DNA from: Nitrobacteraceae bacterium AZCC 1564
GTDB lineage: Bacteria > Pseudomonadota > Alphaproteobacteria > Rhizobiales > Xanthobacteraceae
NCBI GenBank assembly: GCA_036924835.1
Contig: JBAGRR010000001.1
Span: forward strand, 2,247,001 to 2,311,000
Reading direction: 5' to 3'
DNA length: 64,000 nucleotides
Shown: positions 1-8,966 of the stretch, one piece after another
Layout: each line of letters opens with the position of its first letter
Position numbering within the stretch: position 1 is the stretch's first letter
Notes under the pieces: generated by a model
The model's database searches: none
What the model saw: the letters and a program-made list of their open reading frames with translations, nothing else
Told to the model about the DNA's origin: nothing
Position numbers and translations under genes: made by a program

Positions 1-1
1 C

Positions 2-490
2 ATCAACACTATTGCGGGCCAAACCAACCTCCTGGCCCTCAATGCCACGATCGAGGCCGCAAGAGCCGGAGAAGCAGGTCGCGGGTTTTCGGTCGTTGCC
101 TCGGAAGTGAAAGCGCTGGCGGAACAAACCGCCAAAGCGACCGGTGAGATCGGTCAGCAGATCAGCGGTATCCAAGCCGCCACTCAGGAATCCGTCGCCT
201 CGATCAACCAGATCAGAAATTCGATCGAGCGGCTTTCGGGAATCTCCTCCGCGATTGCAGCGGCGATAGAGCAGCAGGGAGCGACGACCCAGGAGGTTGC
301 CCGAAACGTCCAACATGCAGCTCAAGGGGCGCAGGAAGTATCCTCGAATGTGGGCAATCTGCAGCGCGGGGCTGTGGAAACAGGATCCGCGTCGTCCCAG
401 GTGTTGTCGGCTGCTCAAATGCTTTCGCGCGACAGCACCAGACTCAAGCTGGAAGTGAACAAGTTCTTGGAGTCGGTCCGGGTTGCATAG
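2..490 (+). CDS. Methyl-accepting chemotaxis protein, C-terminal fragment
   Basis: The frame is already open at the window start, so only the last 162 residues are visible. They contain the chemoreceptor signalling tip, with [18 protein letters not shown] at about residues 7-24, followed by a long Gln/Ala/Ser-rich helical heptad pattern typical of the return arm of the cytoplasmic coiled-coil hairpin. The tip is the surface that contacts CheA and CheW in the receptor array at the inner membrane. The sensory domain and membrane segments lie upstream of the window, so the ligand cannot be inferred. No CheR/CheB tethering pentapeptide is visible; the protein ends in LESVRVA. No other chemotaxis gene follows, so this is probably an orphan receptor. 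Confidence 0.95.
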   Translation: MNTIAGQTNLLALNATIEAARAGEAGRGFSVVASEVKALAEQTAKATGEIGQQISGIQAATQESVASINQIRNSIERLSGISSAIAAAIEQQGATTQEVARNVQHAAQGAQEVSSNVGNLQRGAVETGSASSQVLSAAQMLSRDSTRLKLEVNKFLESVRVA

Positions 491-693
491 AACTCAGTAC
501 TCGAGGACAAACTGTTGAGGTGCATCCGCAACGCAGCTACCGAAAAAATTCGCGCATTTAGGATCGGCTAAGAAATTCGATCAAATTTTTCTGATGACCG
601 CAAACGAGGCGAAATCATCCTTTGTCGAGTTGTACGCAGACGCGTATACACGCTAAAGAATCGTCACAACGTCTCAACAGGCCGACGTCCGCA
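491..693. other. Intergenic, no gene seen
   Basis: About 200 bases between the chemoreceptor and the GrlR-like gene. The stretch is relatively AT-rich around 540-600. I see no strong terminator or recognisable operator. A TTG at 622 would extend the downstream frame, but the residues it adds look unlike the family. Confidence 0.4.
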
Positions 694-1020
694 ATGTTCA
701 AGGGTTTGTATAAGGTCGAATTCGAAACGCCGCGCGGAAAAGCGCTCGGTGTGGTCAACGCCGAAGATGGAAAAATTCGCGGCGGCAGTTCAGCGTTCGC
801 TTACATCGGCTCCTTCACCGAGAATGGCCACGCTTTTTCGGGAAGCGTTCGCAGCATTCGACACACCGCCAACCCTGCACATCCGTCGGTCTTCGGCTTT
901 GACGAAGTCAACGTCAATTTTCAGGGCGCAGCCAAAGGCGACTACGCGGTGTGCGAGGGTGTATCGCCCGATTTCCCCAGCTTGGCGTTCAAAGCCGTAC
1001 TCACGAGGCTCGCTGATTGA
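694..1020 (+). CDS. GrlR-like small regulatory-fold protein
   Basis: A 108-residue protein. The opening MFKGLYKVEFETPRGKALGV, then a DGKIRGG turn and an AFAYIGSF strand, resemble the GrlR-type beta-barrel (T3SS negative-regulator fold) that is widespread as a stand-alone domain in Bradyrhizobium-group genomes. In enterobacteria GrlR sequesters the activator GrlA. Nothing here indicates a type III secretion system, so only the fold is proposed. I chose ATG 694 because the family motif starts there; the upstream in-frame extension from TTG 622 is polar and unlike the family. No good Shine-Dalgarno sequence precedes it. An uncharacterised conserved protein is the alternative. Confidence 0.6.
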   Translation: MFKGLYKVEFETPRGKALGVVNAEDGKIRGGSSAFAYIGSFTENGHAFSGSVRSIRHTANPAHPSVFGFDEVNVNFQGAAKGDYAVCEGVSPDFPSLAFKAVLTRLAD

Positions 1021-1097
1021 AAACGCTCCTGCGGAAAAGCACTTCATTGCATAAGCCGCAGACACAAAACATCATGTAACGTCAGGCATAGGTGCGG

Positions 1098-1898
1098 TCA
1101 GCGGCGTGGCTCAACCACGAGACACTGAATGGCGCGGCCGAAATAACCTTTGACGTCCCCAAGCCGCGACACGGCGATGCCGGCACCATCCGGCCCCAAG
1201 GTCGTTTCCGAATTCAGCAGGATCCAGTCCCCGACGGGTGCGCGTGCAAGCGTGACTGTGAGATCGGCGTTGATAAATGTCCATTTGGCAAAGTCGATGA
1301 TCGACGCGACACCGTTGGTGAAATCAGCCGACAACGCCGCGCGCATCACCGCGGAATTCTCACTTCCTTCGACCATTGGGCGATTGGTGCGAAACCAGAT
1401 CGCTGCGGGACCAAGCGTCAGAAAGCGGCCTCGCACCGATCGCAACGTCACGCTATTGATGAAGTTGCTTGATCCATGAGGCGGTTCTTCAATCCCATCC
1501 TCAGGGCCCGGAACGTCGATCGGCATCTCCACCACATCCGCCGGGAGTGAAATGGCTTCCGATCTCACCTTGAGAACGGTAGCGCGAACGACTTCTGCGC
1601 CATTTGACAGAATGCTCACCTTGCAAAGCTGGATCTTTCGCCCTTCGCGCACCACCTCGGTGTCAAACGTCAGCGGCGCCACTGGCACCGGCCGCATCAG
1701 ATCGACGGTGATGCGAACCACCTGCATCGGCTGGGCGGACGGAATTCGCTCTGCAGCCCAGACCACCAGTGCCGATGGCGCGCCGCCATGTTGCATGCTC
1801 GGATCCCACGGACCTCCAGCGTGCTCACTGGTGAACACACGATTCCCGTCAACGCGAAATACAGCTTCCATCAGATGAGACCGATTGTCGAACATCAA
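1098..1898 (-). CDS. Thioesterase family protein (TesB-like double hotdog)
   Basis: A 266-residue protein of the length expected for a tandem hotdog acyl-CoA thioesterase. Visible features are the N-terminal MQHGGAPSALV segment, where the ligand pocket of this family begins, the RITVDLMRPVPV strand, and a second hotdog in the C-terminal half (the SADFTNGVASII region, then NADLTVTLARAPVGDWI). Such proteins hydrolyse acyl-CoA to free acid and CoA in the cytoplasm; the substrate is not predictable. Two adjacent start codons (1898 and 1895) are possible. It is followed 17 bp upstream on the same strand by the nitronate monooxygenase gene, so the two may be cotranscribed with that gene first. Confidence 0.8.
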   Translation of the reverse strand: MMFDNRSHLMEAVFRVDGNRVFTSEHAGGPWDPSMQHGGAPSALVVWAAERIPSAQPMQVVRITVDLMRPVPVAPLTFDTEVVREGRKIQLCKVSILSNGAEVVRATVLKVRSEAISLPADVVEMPIDVPGPEDGIEEPPHGSSNFINSVTLRSVRGRFLTLGPAAIWFRTNRPMVEGSENSAVMRAALSADFTNGVASIIDFAKWTFINADLTVTLARAPVGDWILLNSETTLGPDGAGIAVSRLGDVKGYFGRAIQCLVVEPRR

Positions 1899-1915
1899 TA
1901 AGTTTTGAAATCAGA

Positions 1916-2884
1916 TCAAAGCGGACCGTCGACCGCTTCTTGATATTCCTTGGTGAGGCGCGCAACCAGCTCAGAAACAGGCACGACCTTCTCAACGCTG
2001 CCGATGCCTTGACCGCTGCCCCAGATTTCCTTCCACGCCTTAGGCTTGTTACGTTCACCGCTGGCATCGGTCGCGAAGCTCATCTTCGATGGATCGGAGA
2101 CAGGAAGGTTGTCCGGATCCATGCCTGCGGCAACGATAGATGGCTTCAGGTAATTGCCGTGAACGCCGGTAAACAAGTTGGAGTACACGATATCTTCCGC
2201 CGCCGATGATGCGATCATGTCCTTATAGGCCTGCGGAGCGTTCGCTTCTTGAGTCGCGATGAACGCCGAACCGACGTAGGCGAAATCAGCGCCAAGGACG
2301 CGGGCAGCGCGGACCGCACGTCCTGTGCCCATCGCGCCGGACAATGCGATCGGACCGTTGAACCATTGCCGCGTCTCGGCCACGAACGCGAACGGCGACA
2401 ATGCTCCGGCGTGACCGCCAGCACCTGCTGCAACCAGCACCAAACCGTCAGCGCCCTTCTCGACCGCCTTGTGCGCGAACTTCTGGTTGATGACATCGTG
2501 AAAGGTGATGCCGCCCCAGGCATGAACAGCTTGATTCAATTCCTCACGCGCACCAAGGGACGTGATCACCATCGGCACCTTGTGCTTTTCACAAACGGCA
2601 AGATCCTGATCCAACCGGTTGTTCGATTTGTGTACGATCTGGTTCACGGCGAACGGCGCGGAAGGACGATCGGGATGCGCCTTGTCGTGCGCGGCTAACT
2701 CTTCCTTGATCCGGTGCAGCCATTCGTCCAGCAAGGCTGCGGGACGCGCGTTCAACGCTGGAAATGAGCCGACAACGCCTGCCTTGCACTGGGCGATGAC
2801 AAGATCAGGACCCGATACGATAAACAGCGGTGAACCGATCACCGGTATCGAGAGACGATTCTTGAACAAGGCAGGCATCGACAT
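1916..2884 (-). CDS. Nitronate monooxygenase (2-nitropropane dioxygenase family)
   Basis: A 322-residue FMN-dependent TIM-barrel protein. Diagnostic pieces are the N-terminal PALFKNRLSIPVIGSPLF, a central GADGLVLVAAGAGGHAG phosphate/flavin-binding segment and the GAMGTGRAVRAARVLGADF loop that closes the FMN site. The family oxidises alkyl nitronates such as propionate 3-nitronate to carbonyl compounds and nitrite. ATG 2884 is preferred because an AAGGAAAAGG ribosome site lies just upstream; a TTG at 2905 would add seven residues. Its downstream neighbour is the thioesterase at 1098-1898. The gene sits alone among small proteins, so detoxification is only an inference. Confidence 0.9.
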   Translation of the reverse strand: MSMPALFKNRLSIPVIGSPLFIVSGPDLVIAQCKAGVVGSFPALNARPAALLDEWLHRIKEELAAHDKAHPDRPSAPFAVNQIVHKSNNRLDQDLAVCEKHKVPMVITSLGAREELNQAVHAWGGITFHDVINQKFAHKAVEKGADGLVLVAAGAGGHAGALSPFAFVAETRQWFNGPIALSGAMGTGRAVRAARVLGADFAYVGSAFIATQEANAPQAYKDMIASSAAEDIVYSNLFTGVHGNYLKPSIVAAGMDPDNLPVSDPSKMSFATDASGERNKPKAWKEIWGSGQGIGSVEKVVPVSELVARLTKEYQEAVDGPL

Positions 2885-2983
2885 CCGGAATTCCTTTTCC
2901 TTCAAATTGACCGCACAGGCAGCCGCGAGAGCAGTATGCCTACGGTCATACGGGGTGTGAGCACGCCTTGGAAGAGCGGGAAT

Positions 2984-3535
2984 TTACTGACAGACAGCGC
3001 GGGTGACGAAATTTTCTGTCTTGCACGCGCTGCCCCCCGAAAAATAGGCTTTTGCTGAGCATTTTTGGGCGGCTTCGATGTCGAGGCTGCGGCCTTCCTT
3101 GTAGCCCTTCTCCCTGCATAGCTGGTCTGACGCCGACTTGCAGTCGGGTGCGCCATTGGATGCGACGATACACATGGTTCGACCGACAACCACGGACTGC
3201 CCGGAGAGCGGCGCGATGCGGGACAAACTATCGGTCGCTTTTTTGGCACTGGAATTCAGGCCGTCAATCGTCTGCAGGGGAGACGGCAGCGAGGGGGTCA
3301 AACTCGATGGAGTGCCTTTGAGCAGCTTCCCGATTTCCTCAACAAGGCCGGGGTTGCCGCGGGCGGGCGGTTCAGGGGCAGCCGCCGCCTGATCGGCCGG
3401 TGCGGCATCCTGTGCTGGAGGCGCAGCCGGTGCCTGTGTCTGGGATTGCTGAGGCCAAGCCGCCGTTGTCGCGCCGAACAACGCAACGGACATCGCAATC
3501 GCCACGAACATCTGGCGACCTCGCACATCCATCAT
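2984..3535 (-). CDS. Secreted Ala/Pro-rich cysteine-containing protein
   Basis: A 183-residue protein I cannot assign to a family with certainty. An N-terminal hydrophobic signal (MFVAIAMSVALFGATTAAW) is followed by a low-complexity Ala/Pro/Gln linker of about 40 residues. A C-terminal domain contains six cysteines (CIVASNGAPDC, QLC, KC, AC, VC) that could form three disulfides in the periplasm. The start is uncertain: ATG 3559 lacks a ribosome site, while ATG 3535 follows GGCGAG at a sensible distance and places the signal nearer the N-terminus. Its promoter side faces a hairpin repeat pair at 3606. Confidence 0.65.
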   Translation of the reverse strand: MMDVRGRQMFVAIAMSVALFGATTAAWPQQSQTQAPAAPPAQDAAPADQAAAAPEPPARGNPGLVEEIGKLLKGTPSSLTPSLPSPLQTIDGLNSSAKKATDSLSRIAPLSGQSVVVGRTMCIVASNGAPDCKSASDQLCREKGYKEGRSLDIEAAQKCSAKAYFSGGSACKTENFVTRAVCQ

Positions 3536-3605
3536 GATCTCGCCGGCGCGAATGGACATGGAGCAAACCTATCCCGGCCCTTCCGGCAGGAAAAGGGCTG
3601 TCTCG

Positions 3606-3767
3606 CTAGTGTGGTGGTTCAGAGGTTCGGATCCGAGGAAACCGCAAGCGCGTGCGAACTTCAGAATCGGGACACCAGAATCATAAATTTACCAGTGTCC
3701 TCTCGAATCCAAAGTTCGCTACGGAGCGCGCTGCACGATAAGGCGAACTTTGGATTCGGGACACTAG
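3606..3767. repeat. CTAG twin-hairpin repeat, locus 1 (first unit a hybrid)
   Basis: Two hairpins at 3606-3678 and 3692-3767 separated by a 13-nt spacer AATCATAAATTTA. The second is intact: the CGAATCCAAAGTTCGC inner arm pairs perfectly with its partner, the outer GTGTCC/GGACAC stem ends in CTAG, and a 3-nt TCT bulge faces the spacer. The first unit has a left arm of the GTGTGGT type but a right arm of the GGGACAC type, so its arms no longer match. It looks like a recombinant of two unit types. The terminal CTAG at 3764-3767 supplies the TAG stop of the yqaA-like gene on the minus strand. Confidence 0.9.
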
Positions 3768-4345
3768 AATAGCCTGAAGGCAATGATGAAACCGATGATC
3801 AGGGCGCCTGCTCCAATGCTCACCCACATACCGAGCCGTTTCTCGATGGCTTCGCGAATCCAGGTGCCATAACGGTTAAGCAGCACCGCCACGAAGAAAA
3901 ACCGCCCGCCCCGCGCAATGACTGAGAGCACCACAAACAGGAACAGATTGTAGTCGGCGAAACCCGACGTGATCGTGACGATTTTATAGGGAATGGGCGT
4001 CAGGCCTTTGAGCAGGATGATCCAGGCCCCGTACTCAGCATAGGCCGCCCGAAATGCCTCGACCTTTTCGCCGTAGCCATAAAGCTGGATCAACCACTGC
4101 CCGACGGAGTCGTAGAGCAGCGCCCCAATGGCGTAACCCAGCACGCCACCAGCGACCGATGTGATGGTGCAAACCAGCGCATACAGCCACGCCTTCTGCG
4201 GCCGCGCGAGCGACATCGGAATCAACATCACATCCGGCGGGACCGGAAAGAACGAACTTTCGGCGAACGAGACAGCTCCCATCAACCAGAGGGCATAGGG
4301 CTTGTCGGCGGCGGCGATACACCAGTCATACATTTTTTTCAGCAT
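3764..4345 (-). CDS. YqaA family (DedA/VTT-like) membrane protein
   Basis: A 193-residue inner-membrane protein with about five hydrophobic segments. The SFAESSFFPVPPDVMLIPMS motif and the later GLTPIPYKIVTITSGFA motif are the two re-entrant-loop signatures of the SNARE-associated/VTT superfamily, here of the shorter YqaA subgroup. DedA-type relatives take part in lipid carrier recycling and envelope homeostasis; no role is established for YqaA. ATG 4345 (MLKKMYDW) matches the usual family start; ATG 4360 would add five residues. Its stop codon TAG lies inside the CTAG end of a hairpin repeat, so the repeat abuts the coding sequence exactly. Confidence 0.88.
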   Translation of the reverse strand: MLKKMYDWCIAAADKPYALWLMGAVSFAESSFFPVPPDVMLIPMSLARPQKAWLYALVCTITSVAGGVLGYAIGALLYDSVGQWLIQLYGYGEKVEAFRAAYAEYGAWIILLKGLTPIPYKIVTITSGFADYNLFLFVVLSVIARGGRFFFVAVLLNRYGTWIREAIEKRLGMWVSIGAGALIIGFIIAFRLF

Positions 4346-4409
4346 GGCGCGATGAACCATCGTCCAGCGGATTTGTCCATGGATGGAATTGTGTCGAAGC
4401 TGCGAAAAA

Positions 4410-4871
4410 TCAGCGCCGTTTCTTTAGACGGCCACTTTCGCGCGCGACAATTGGTCGCCGGGCTGCAAGCTCGGGAGCCACTGGGGCTTTTTTAAGTTTC
4501 GGAGCGGAATCTGAAGCCGGCGCGACAACGCGGGACTTGATCGCTGTTGCCTTGGTAGGCGACTTGGGAAGCTTCTCGGCAATCCCCTGAGCCCGCTCGC
4601 GGCGGTCCATCTCGTCCCACACATCCTGAGGCTTAACCCCGGCTGCGGCCCATAGCACCGAAAGATTGTAAAGTAGGTCCGCGCTTTCCCGGACAACCGC
4701 CTGCGGATCGCCGCTGACGGCGTCAATGACGACCTCGATGGCCTCCTCGGCAAGCTTCTTGGCCATCTTGGCCGGGCCGCGTTGAAACAGCCGTGCGGTT
4801 CGCGACGTCGCCGGATCGAGATCCTTGGCCGCAATTACCGCTCGATAAAGCCGTTCCAGCGAATCGCTCAT
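4410..4871 (-). CDS. hisE: Phosphoribosyl-ATP pyrophosphohydrolase, stand-alone, with C-terminal extension
   Basis: A 153-residue protein whose first ~105 residues form an all-alpha MazG-like HisE domain: KLAEEAIEVVIDAVSG and RESADLLYNLSVLWAAAGV carry the Glu/Asp residues that bind magnesium and pyrophosphate. HisE converts PR-ATP to PR-AMP in histidine synthesis. Two things are odd. No other his gene is nearby, and a ~45-residue basic Ala/Pro/Lys tail ending in GRLKKRR follows the domain, which the family usually lacks. It may be a second HisE or a housecleaning nucleotide pyrophosphatase. The start follows a weak ribosome site. Confidence 0.82.
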   Translation of the reverse strand: MSDSLERLYRAVIAAKDLDPATSRTARLFQRGPAKMAKKLAEEAIEVVIDAVSGDPQAVVRESADLLYNLSVLWAAAGVKPQDVWDEMDRRERAQGIAEKLPKSPTKATAIKSRVVAPASDSAPKLKKAPVAPELAARRPIVARESGRLKKRR

Positions 4872-5002
4872 TGAAAAACCTTAGGGCAAATCCATCCACA
4901 GCGTGTTAACAAGTCGGCTTTCAACCGGATGAATGCCTAAAAAAGCAAAAAATCGCCAGCATTTCCCGGCGATTGGCTCGCGCAGGCAAAGCCTTCCGGG
5001 CG

Positions 5003-5410
5003 TCAGTAATCCCAGTAGCCATCGCCGTCATAGGGCGGGACCCCGTAGCCGTAATAAGCTGGACCCCCGTAATAGTGGCCGCCGTAGTAGGGGCTACCGC
5101 CATAAAAATAGTGCTGCCGATAGTAATCGCGGCGGCGCTGTTCAGCCACGATGGTCCCGATCGTGCCGAGCGCCAGGCCCATAAATGCGAGACCCGCGGC
5201 GTTGTTATGGCGGTAGTGCCGCCGAGCCACGCGGCGGCGGGCGCTGAAGTCGGTGGCCTCGCCCGCGACAGCGGGCGAGGTGCTCGCATCCTTCGCAACC
5301 GGCGCAGCGGGGCGCGCCTGGGCGGCAGGGACGATGGCGCCCAGAGTCAGGGCTGCGACGGTCGTCAGAACCACGCCTCTGCGGAAGGAAGAAATCTTCG
5401 GTCCGAACAT
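5003..5410 (-). CDS. Secreted Gly/Tyr-rich protein
   Basis: A 135-residue protein with a signal peptide (about residues 1-32, ending ...AAQARP). A basic RRRVARRHYRHNN stretch follows, then a short hydrophobic helix (AAGLAFMGLALGTIGTIVA). The C-terminal 45 residues are dominated by Tyr and Gly with repeats such as YYGGHYYGGPAYYG. Proteins of this design are common and uncharacterised in Bradyrhizobium-group genomes. The hydrophobic helix suggests outer-surface or membrane association. No catalytic motif is visible. Confidence 0.72.
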   Translation of the reverse strand: MFGPKISSFRRGVVLTTVAALTLGAIVPAAQARPAAPVAKDASTSPAVAGEATDFSARRRVARRHYRHNNAAGLAFMGLALGTIGTIVAEQRRRDYYRQHYFYGGSPYYGGHYYGGPAYYGYGVPPYDGDGYWDY

Positions 5411-5622
5411 TTCAGGTCCTCATCATCAAGTGCCGGCCGGCATGGGCCCAGTAAAATCCTTAGCCTACATTGGGTTCCCCAATCCCAAATGCAGGCTGAA
5501 CGATCAGTGGCAAAATCAAGGCAATCTGTTACCAAAAGTCGGAGCAGTGGCAAGCGGTCGCGGGTACGTCTATGGCTGGAGTCATCAAACAAACATACCA
5601 AGCGTACAAAATATCATCGCAT

Positions 5623-5789
5623 CTAGTGTGCTGGTTCAGAAGTTCGCTCCATCTTTCCCCGCGAGTGCTTCCAGCTAACTTCTGAACCTGAACCACACGA
5701 AATCATGAATTTACTAGTGTCCTCTCGAATCCAAAGTTCGCTACAGAGCGCGCTGCACGATGAGGCGAACTTTGGATTCAGGACACTAG
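5623..5789. repeat. CTAG twin-hairpin repeat, locus 2
   Basis: Hairpins at about 5623-5698 and 5714-5789 with a spacer containing AATCATGAATTTA. The first has inner arm GGTTCAGAAGTT pairing with AACTTCTGAACC; its distal CTAG is degenerate (CACGA). The second has the perfect inner arm CGAATCCAAAGTTCGC and the outer GTGTCC/GGACAC stem. The pair ends 26 bp before the start of the solute-binding protein gene, so its transcript or promoter region must include the repeat. The stretch 5411-5622 upstream holds no gene that I can support. Confidence 0.92.
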
Positions 5790-5815
5790 GACCTTCAGGT
5801 CTCAAGCCAAGCATC

Positions 5816-6856
5816 ATGTTGAAGCGTCCGACTACCTCCCTCCCCGCTGCCCTCTTCTCGCTGATTGCCTTGTTATGTGTCCTCTGCTCCGGTTTAAGCG
5901 GAGCACACGCCTCAACCGCCATCCGATTTTCACTCGACCGGCCAATCGACGGCGCGGCCGCCCCGTTTGTCTTGGCTTCGGTGACAGATCTGTTCCGCGC
6001 AGAAGACCTGACGGTCACGCTCGATTCCGCCAACGGGTCGGATGATGCGATTGCGCGCGTCGCATCAGGCGCGAGCGACGTGGCGCTGGCCGACATCAAT
6101 GCTTTGATCCGTTACCGCGACAAGGAAAATGCTCAATCGATCAAGGCCGTGTTCGTGCTGTATAACAAGGCCCCTTATGCCGTGATTGCGCGCAAGAGCC
6201 GCGGCATCAAATCGATGGCGGACATTGAAGGCAAGACCATCGGTCTGGTCGATAATGATCTCGCCGCGAAGCTCTGGCCCGCCGTTGCCCGTCGTAACCA
6301 TATCGATCTCGGCAAAGTGAAAGCCGAAAAAATCAATGCCGCCGTGCGAGAACCTATGTTGTCAGCCGGACAACTCGATGCGGTCACCGGTTTAGCATTG
6401 CTGTCCGCGATTAACCTGCGCGATCGCGGGGTTCCTGCAAACGACCTGACGGTTCTGCGATTTGCCGACTTCGGATGTCTGGCTTACGGCCATGCACTGA
6501 TCGTCAATCCCGCCTTCGCGGCGAAGAATCCTGAAGCTGTGAAAGCATTCTTGCGCGCGACGATGTCCGGCGTGCGGATGACCATCAAAAGCCCGGAACA
6601 TGCGATCGACATTGTCATGACGCGAATGAACAACGGCTCGCGCGACATCGAACTCGAGCGGCTGCAGGCAAGCATTCATGACAACATTATCACCAACGAA
6701 GTGAGGCAGAATGGTCTTGGCGGGATCGAGACGCATCGCTTCGAGGCAGCAATGGATCAGATCGCGGAAGGCTACACATTTCGCAAACGCCCGTCATCGG
6801 CCGACATTTTCGATGAAAGCTTCCTGCCACCGGCAGACGACCGCAAAATCAATTAA
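5816..6856 (+). CDS. ABC transporter substrate-binding protein, NMT1/THI5-like
   Basis: A 346-residue periplasmic binding protein. The signal peptide runs to about residue 31 (FSLIALLCVLCSGLSGAHA). The body shows the NMT1/SsuA pattern: a VLASVTDLFRAEDLTVTL strand-helix, then GKTIGLVDNDLAAKLWP and a FGCLAYGHALIVNPAFAAKNPEAVKAFLRA hinge region. Relatives bind thiamine pyrimidine precursors, sulfonates, nitrate or taurine; the ligand here is unknown. No cognate permease or ATPase gene adjoins it: the next gene, ndvA, is a self-contained exporter. ATG 5816 was chosen because codons upstream of it belong to the hairpin repeat. Confidence 0.88.
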   Translation: MLKRPTTSLPAALFSLIALLCVLCSGLSGAHASTAIRFSLDRPIDGAAAPFVLASVTDLFRAEDLTVTLDSANGSDDAIARVASGASDVALADINALIRYRDKENAQSIKAVFVLYNKAPYAVIARKSRGIKSMADIEGKTIGLVDNDLAAKLWPAVARRNHIDLGKVKAEKINAAVREPMLSAGQLDAVTGLALLSAINLRDRGVPANDLTVLRFADFGCLAYGHALIVNPAFAAKNPEAVKAFLRATMSGVRMTIKSPEHAIDIVMTRMNNGSRDIELERLQASIHDNIITNEVRQNGLGGIETHRFEAAMDQIAEGYTFRKRPSSADIFDESFLPPADDRKIN

Positions 6857-6949
6857 GCACATCTCCAACCATCGCTGTATTCCTCCTAGCCCTCAGGTTA
6901 GGCTATCGTTTTGGCAAGTCTGGTCCGTGTGATCATCGAGCAGCCGCCC

Positions 6950-8713
6950 ATGCCCCTTATTCGCTTGTACATTCGCGTTCTCGATTTGCTCGGCAAGGAA
7001 GCGCGTCTCGGCTGGCTGCTCGCCGGCGCCAATTTGCTGCTGGCCATAGCGCAATTCGCCGAACCGGTCCTGTTCGGACGCATCGTTGACGTGCTGTCGG
7101 CGACACCCGCCGCCGGCGCCGAGCCGCGATCGCCCTGGCCGCTACTGGGCGCGTGGGTTGCCTTTGGATTGTTCACGATCGTCTGCAGCGCAGTGGTTGC
7201 CCTGCACGCTGATCGCCTCGCCCATCGTCAACGCCAGACGGTGCTGACTGACTATTTCGAGCACATCATGCAGCTGCCGCTGACATTCCACAGTGGCACG
7301 CATTCCGGCCGTCTCATGAAGGTGATGCTGCAAGGGACGGATGCGCTGTGGCGGCTATGGCTCAGTTTCTTCCGTGAGCACTTCGCGGCAATCGTCTCGC
7401 TGATGGTGCTGCTGCCGCTGTCGATCTACCTGAATTGGCGGTTGGCCATCCTGCTGTTCGTGCTGTGCGTCATCTTCACGGTGCTGACGACACTTGTGGT
7501 GCGCAAGACCTATAGCTTGCAGATGCAGGTCGAAGAACACTACGGCGACCTTGCCGCTCGAGCGTCCGATGCACTCGGCAACGTCGCGCTGGTGCAAAGC
7601 TTCGTGCGCGTCGATGCAGAAGTGCAGGGACTGCGTGGCGTCGCCGACAAATTGCTGTCGGCTCAGCTTCCGGTGCTGTCCTGGTGGGCACTGGTCGTGG
7701 TCATGACTCGCGCATCCACCACCATCACCATCCTCGCAATCTTCGTCGTCGGCATCATCCTGCACGGACATGGACTCGCGAGCGTCGGCGAGATCGTGAT
7801 GTTCGTGAGTTTCGCCACGATGCTGATCCAGAAGCTTGAGCAGGTTGTCAGTTTCATCAACAACGTCTTCATGGAAGCCCCTCGCTTGCGCGAATTCTTC
7901 GACGTGCTCGACGCTGTTCCCGCCGTGCGTGATCGGCCGGACGCTATCGATCCAGGCCGGCTGCAAGGGCTTGTGGAATTCAACGATGTGACATTTTCCT
8001 ACGATGGTAAGCGGCCGGCTGTGGAAGACGTGTCCTTCACCGCACTGCCGGGCCAAACCTTTGCACTTGTCGGCGAAACGGGGGCCGGCAAATCCACGGC
8101 GATCGCCCTACTTCACCGCGCGTTCGATCCGCAGTCCGGCTTTATAAAGATCGACGGGATGGACGTGCGGGGCATGACGCTCACCTCGCTGCGTCGAAAC
8201 ATTGGTGTGGTGTTTCAGGAAGCGCTGTTGTTCAACCGCTCGATTGCCGAGAACCTGCGCGTCGGCAAGCCCGACGCGACCGACGCTGAATTGCGCGCTG
8301 CAGCCGAGGGGGCTCAAGCCTTGGACTTCATAGAGCGCAGCGAGATGAAATTCGAAACGAATGCAGGGGAGCGCGGCCGCATGCTGTCCGGCGGCGAACG
8401 CCAGCGGCTGTCAATCGCACGCGCGTTGCTGAAGAATCCGCCAATCCTGATCCTCGATGAAGCGACCAGCGCTCTCGATGCGGTCACCGAGGCAAAAGTG
8501 AACGCCGCTCTCGATACTGTGATGAAGGGCCGGACGACGTTTGTGATTGCCCACCGGCTCTCGACGATTCGCAGCGCGACCAGGATCCTCGTGTTCGACA
8601 AAGGCCGCATTGTGGAAAGTGGAACGTTCGATGAACTTGTCGAAAATGGCGGCTATTTCGCCAAGCTCGCAAAGGCGCAGTTCATGGTGCAAGAGGAAGC
8701 TGGCACTGAGTAG
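6950..8713 (+). CDS. ndvA: Cyclic beta-1,2-glucan exporter, ABC permease/ATPase fusion
   Basis: A 587-residue half-transporter, the usual NdvA/ChvA length. Six hydrophobic segments fill residues 20-310. The ATPase half has Walker [10 protein letters not shown], the signature LSGGERQR, Walker [13 protein letters not shown] and the H-loop histidine in [10 protein letters not shown]. The membrane domain contains [16 protein letters not shown], as in NdvA. It works as a homodimer exporting cyclic glucan to the periplasm for osmoadaptation and host interaction. ATG 6950 gives the family N-terminus ([15 protein letters not shown]); the TTG at 6911 adds residues unlike the family. The cyclic glucan synthase gene is not in the window. 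Confidence 0.92.
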   Translation: MPLIRLYIRVLDLLGKEARLGWLLAGANLLLAIAQFAEPVLFGRIVDVLSATPAAGAEPRSPWPLLGAWVAFGLFTIVCSAVVALHADRLAHRQRQTVLTDYFEHIMQLPLTFHSGTHSGRLMKVMLQGTDALWRLWLSFFREHFAAIVSLMVLLPLSIYLNWRLAILLFVLCVIFTVLTTLVVRKTYSLQMQVEEHYGDLAARASDALGNVALVQSFVRVDAEVQGLRGVADKLLSAQLPVLSWWALVVVMTRASTTITILAIFVVGIILHGHGLASVGEIVMFVSFATMLIQKLEQVVSFINNVFMEAPRLREFFDVLDAVPAVRDRPDAIDPGRLQGLVEFNDVTFSYDGKRPAVEDVSFTALPGQTFALVGETGAGKSTAIALLHRAFDPQSGFIKIDGMDVRGMTLTSLRRNIGVVFQEALLFNRSIAENLRVGKPDATDAELRAAAEGAQALDFIERSEMKFETNAGERGRMLSGGERQRLSIARALLKNPPILILDEATSALDAVTEAKVNAALDTVMKGRTTFVIAHRLSTIRSATRILVFDKGRIVESGTFDELVENGGYFAKLAKAQFMVQEEAGTE

Positions 8714-8966
8714 CCCCACCGCCAGCAGTTCTCGATACAAAGTCGTGAGGTCGTGCACAGGGTGTGGGCAACCGTCGAAATTTGGCCCACTTCCTGCTTA
8801 AATGAAGCCTTGACCCACTATGCCGGACCACTGCTCCGGTATAAGTATTGATCTCGTTGCCGCGCCGAGATGGCGGCATGGTCGCATCGCACATCCGAAC
8901 GCTACACGCCGAGGACGCCATGACTTCATTCGCCGCAGGCGTGCTTTCAGAGATCGGAATCGGATA
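8714..8966. other. Intergenic, no gene seen
   Basis: About 250 bases between ndvA and the carboxypeptidase gene. The carboxypeptidase frame stays open back to ATG 8820, but that part is Arg/His-rich and would push the signal peptide to residue 60. It more likely holds the promoter. No clear terminator for ndvA. Confidence 0.4.

Noticed and set aside
5705..5815. N-terminal extension of the solute-binding protein through the repeat
   Set aside because: The added residues are a translation of the hairpin; a normal signal peptide starts at 5816.
7355..8056. A 233-residue minus-strand open frame inside ndvA
   Set aside because: It is a His/Asp/Gln-rich shadow of the ndvA coding strand with no start context.
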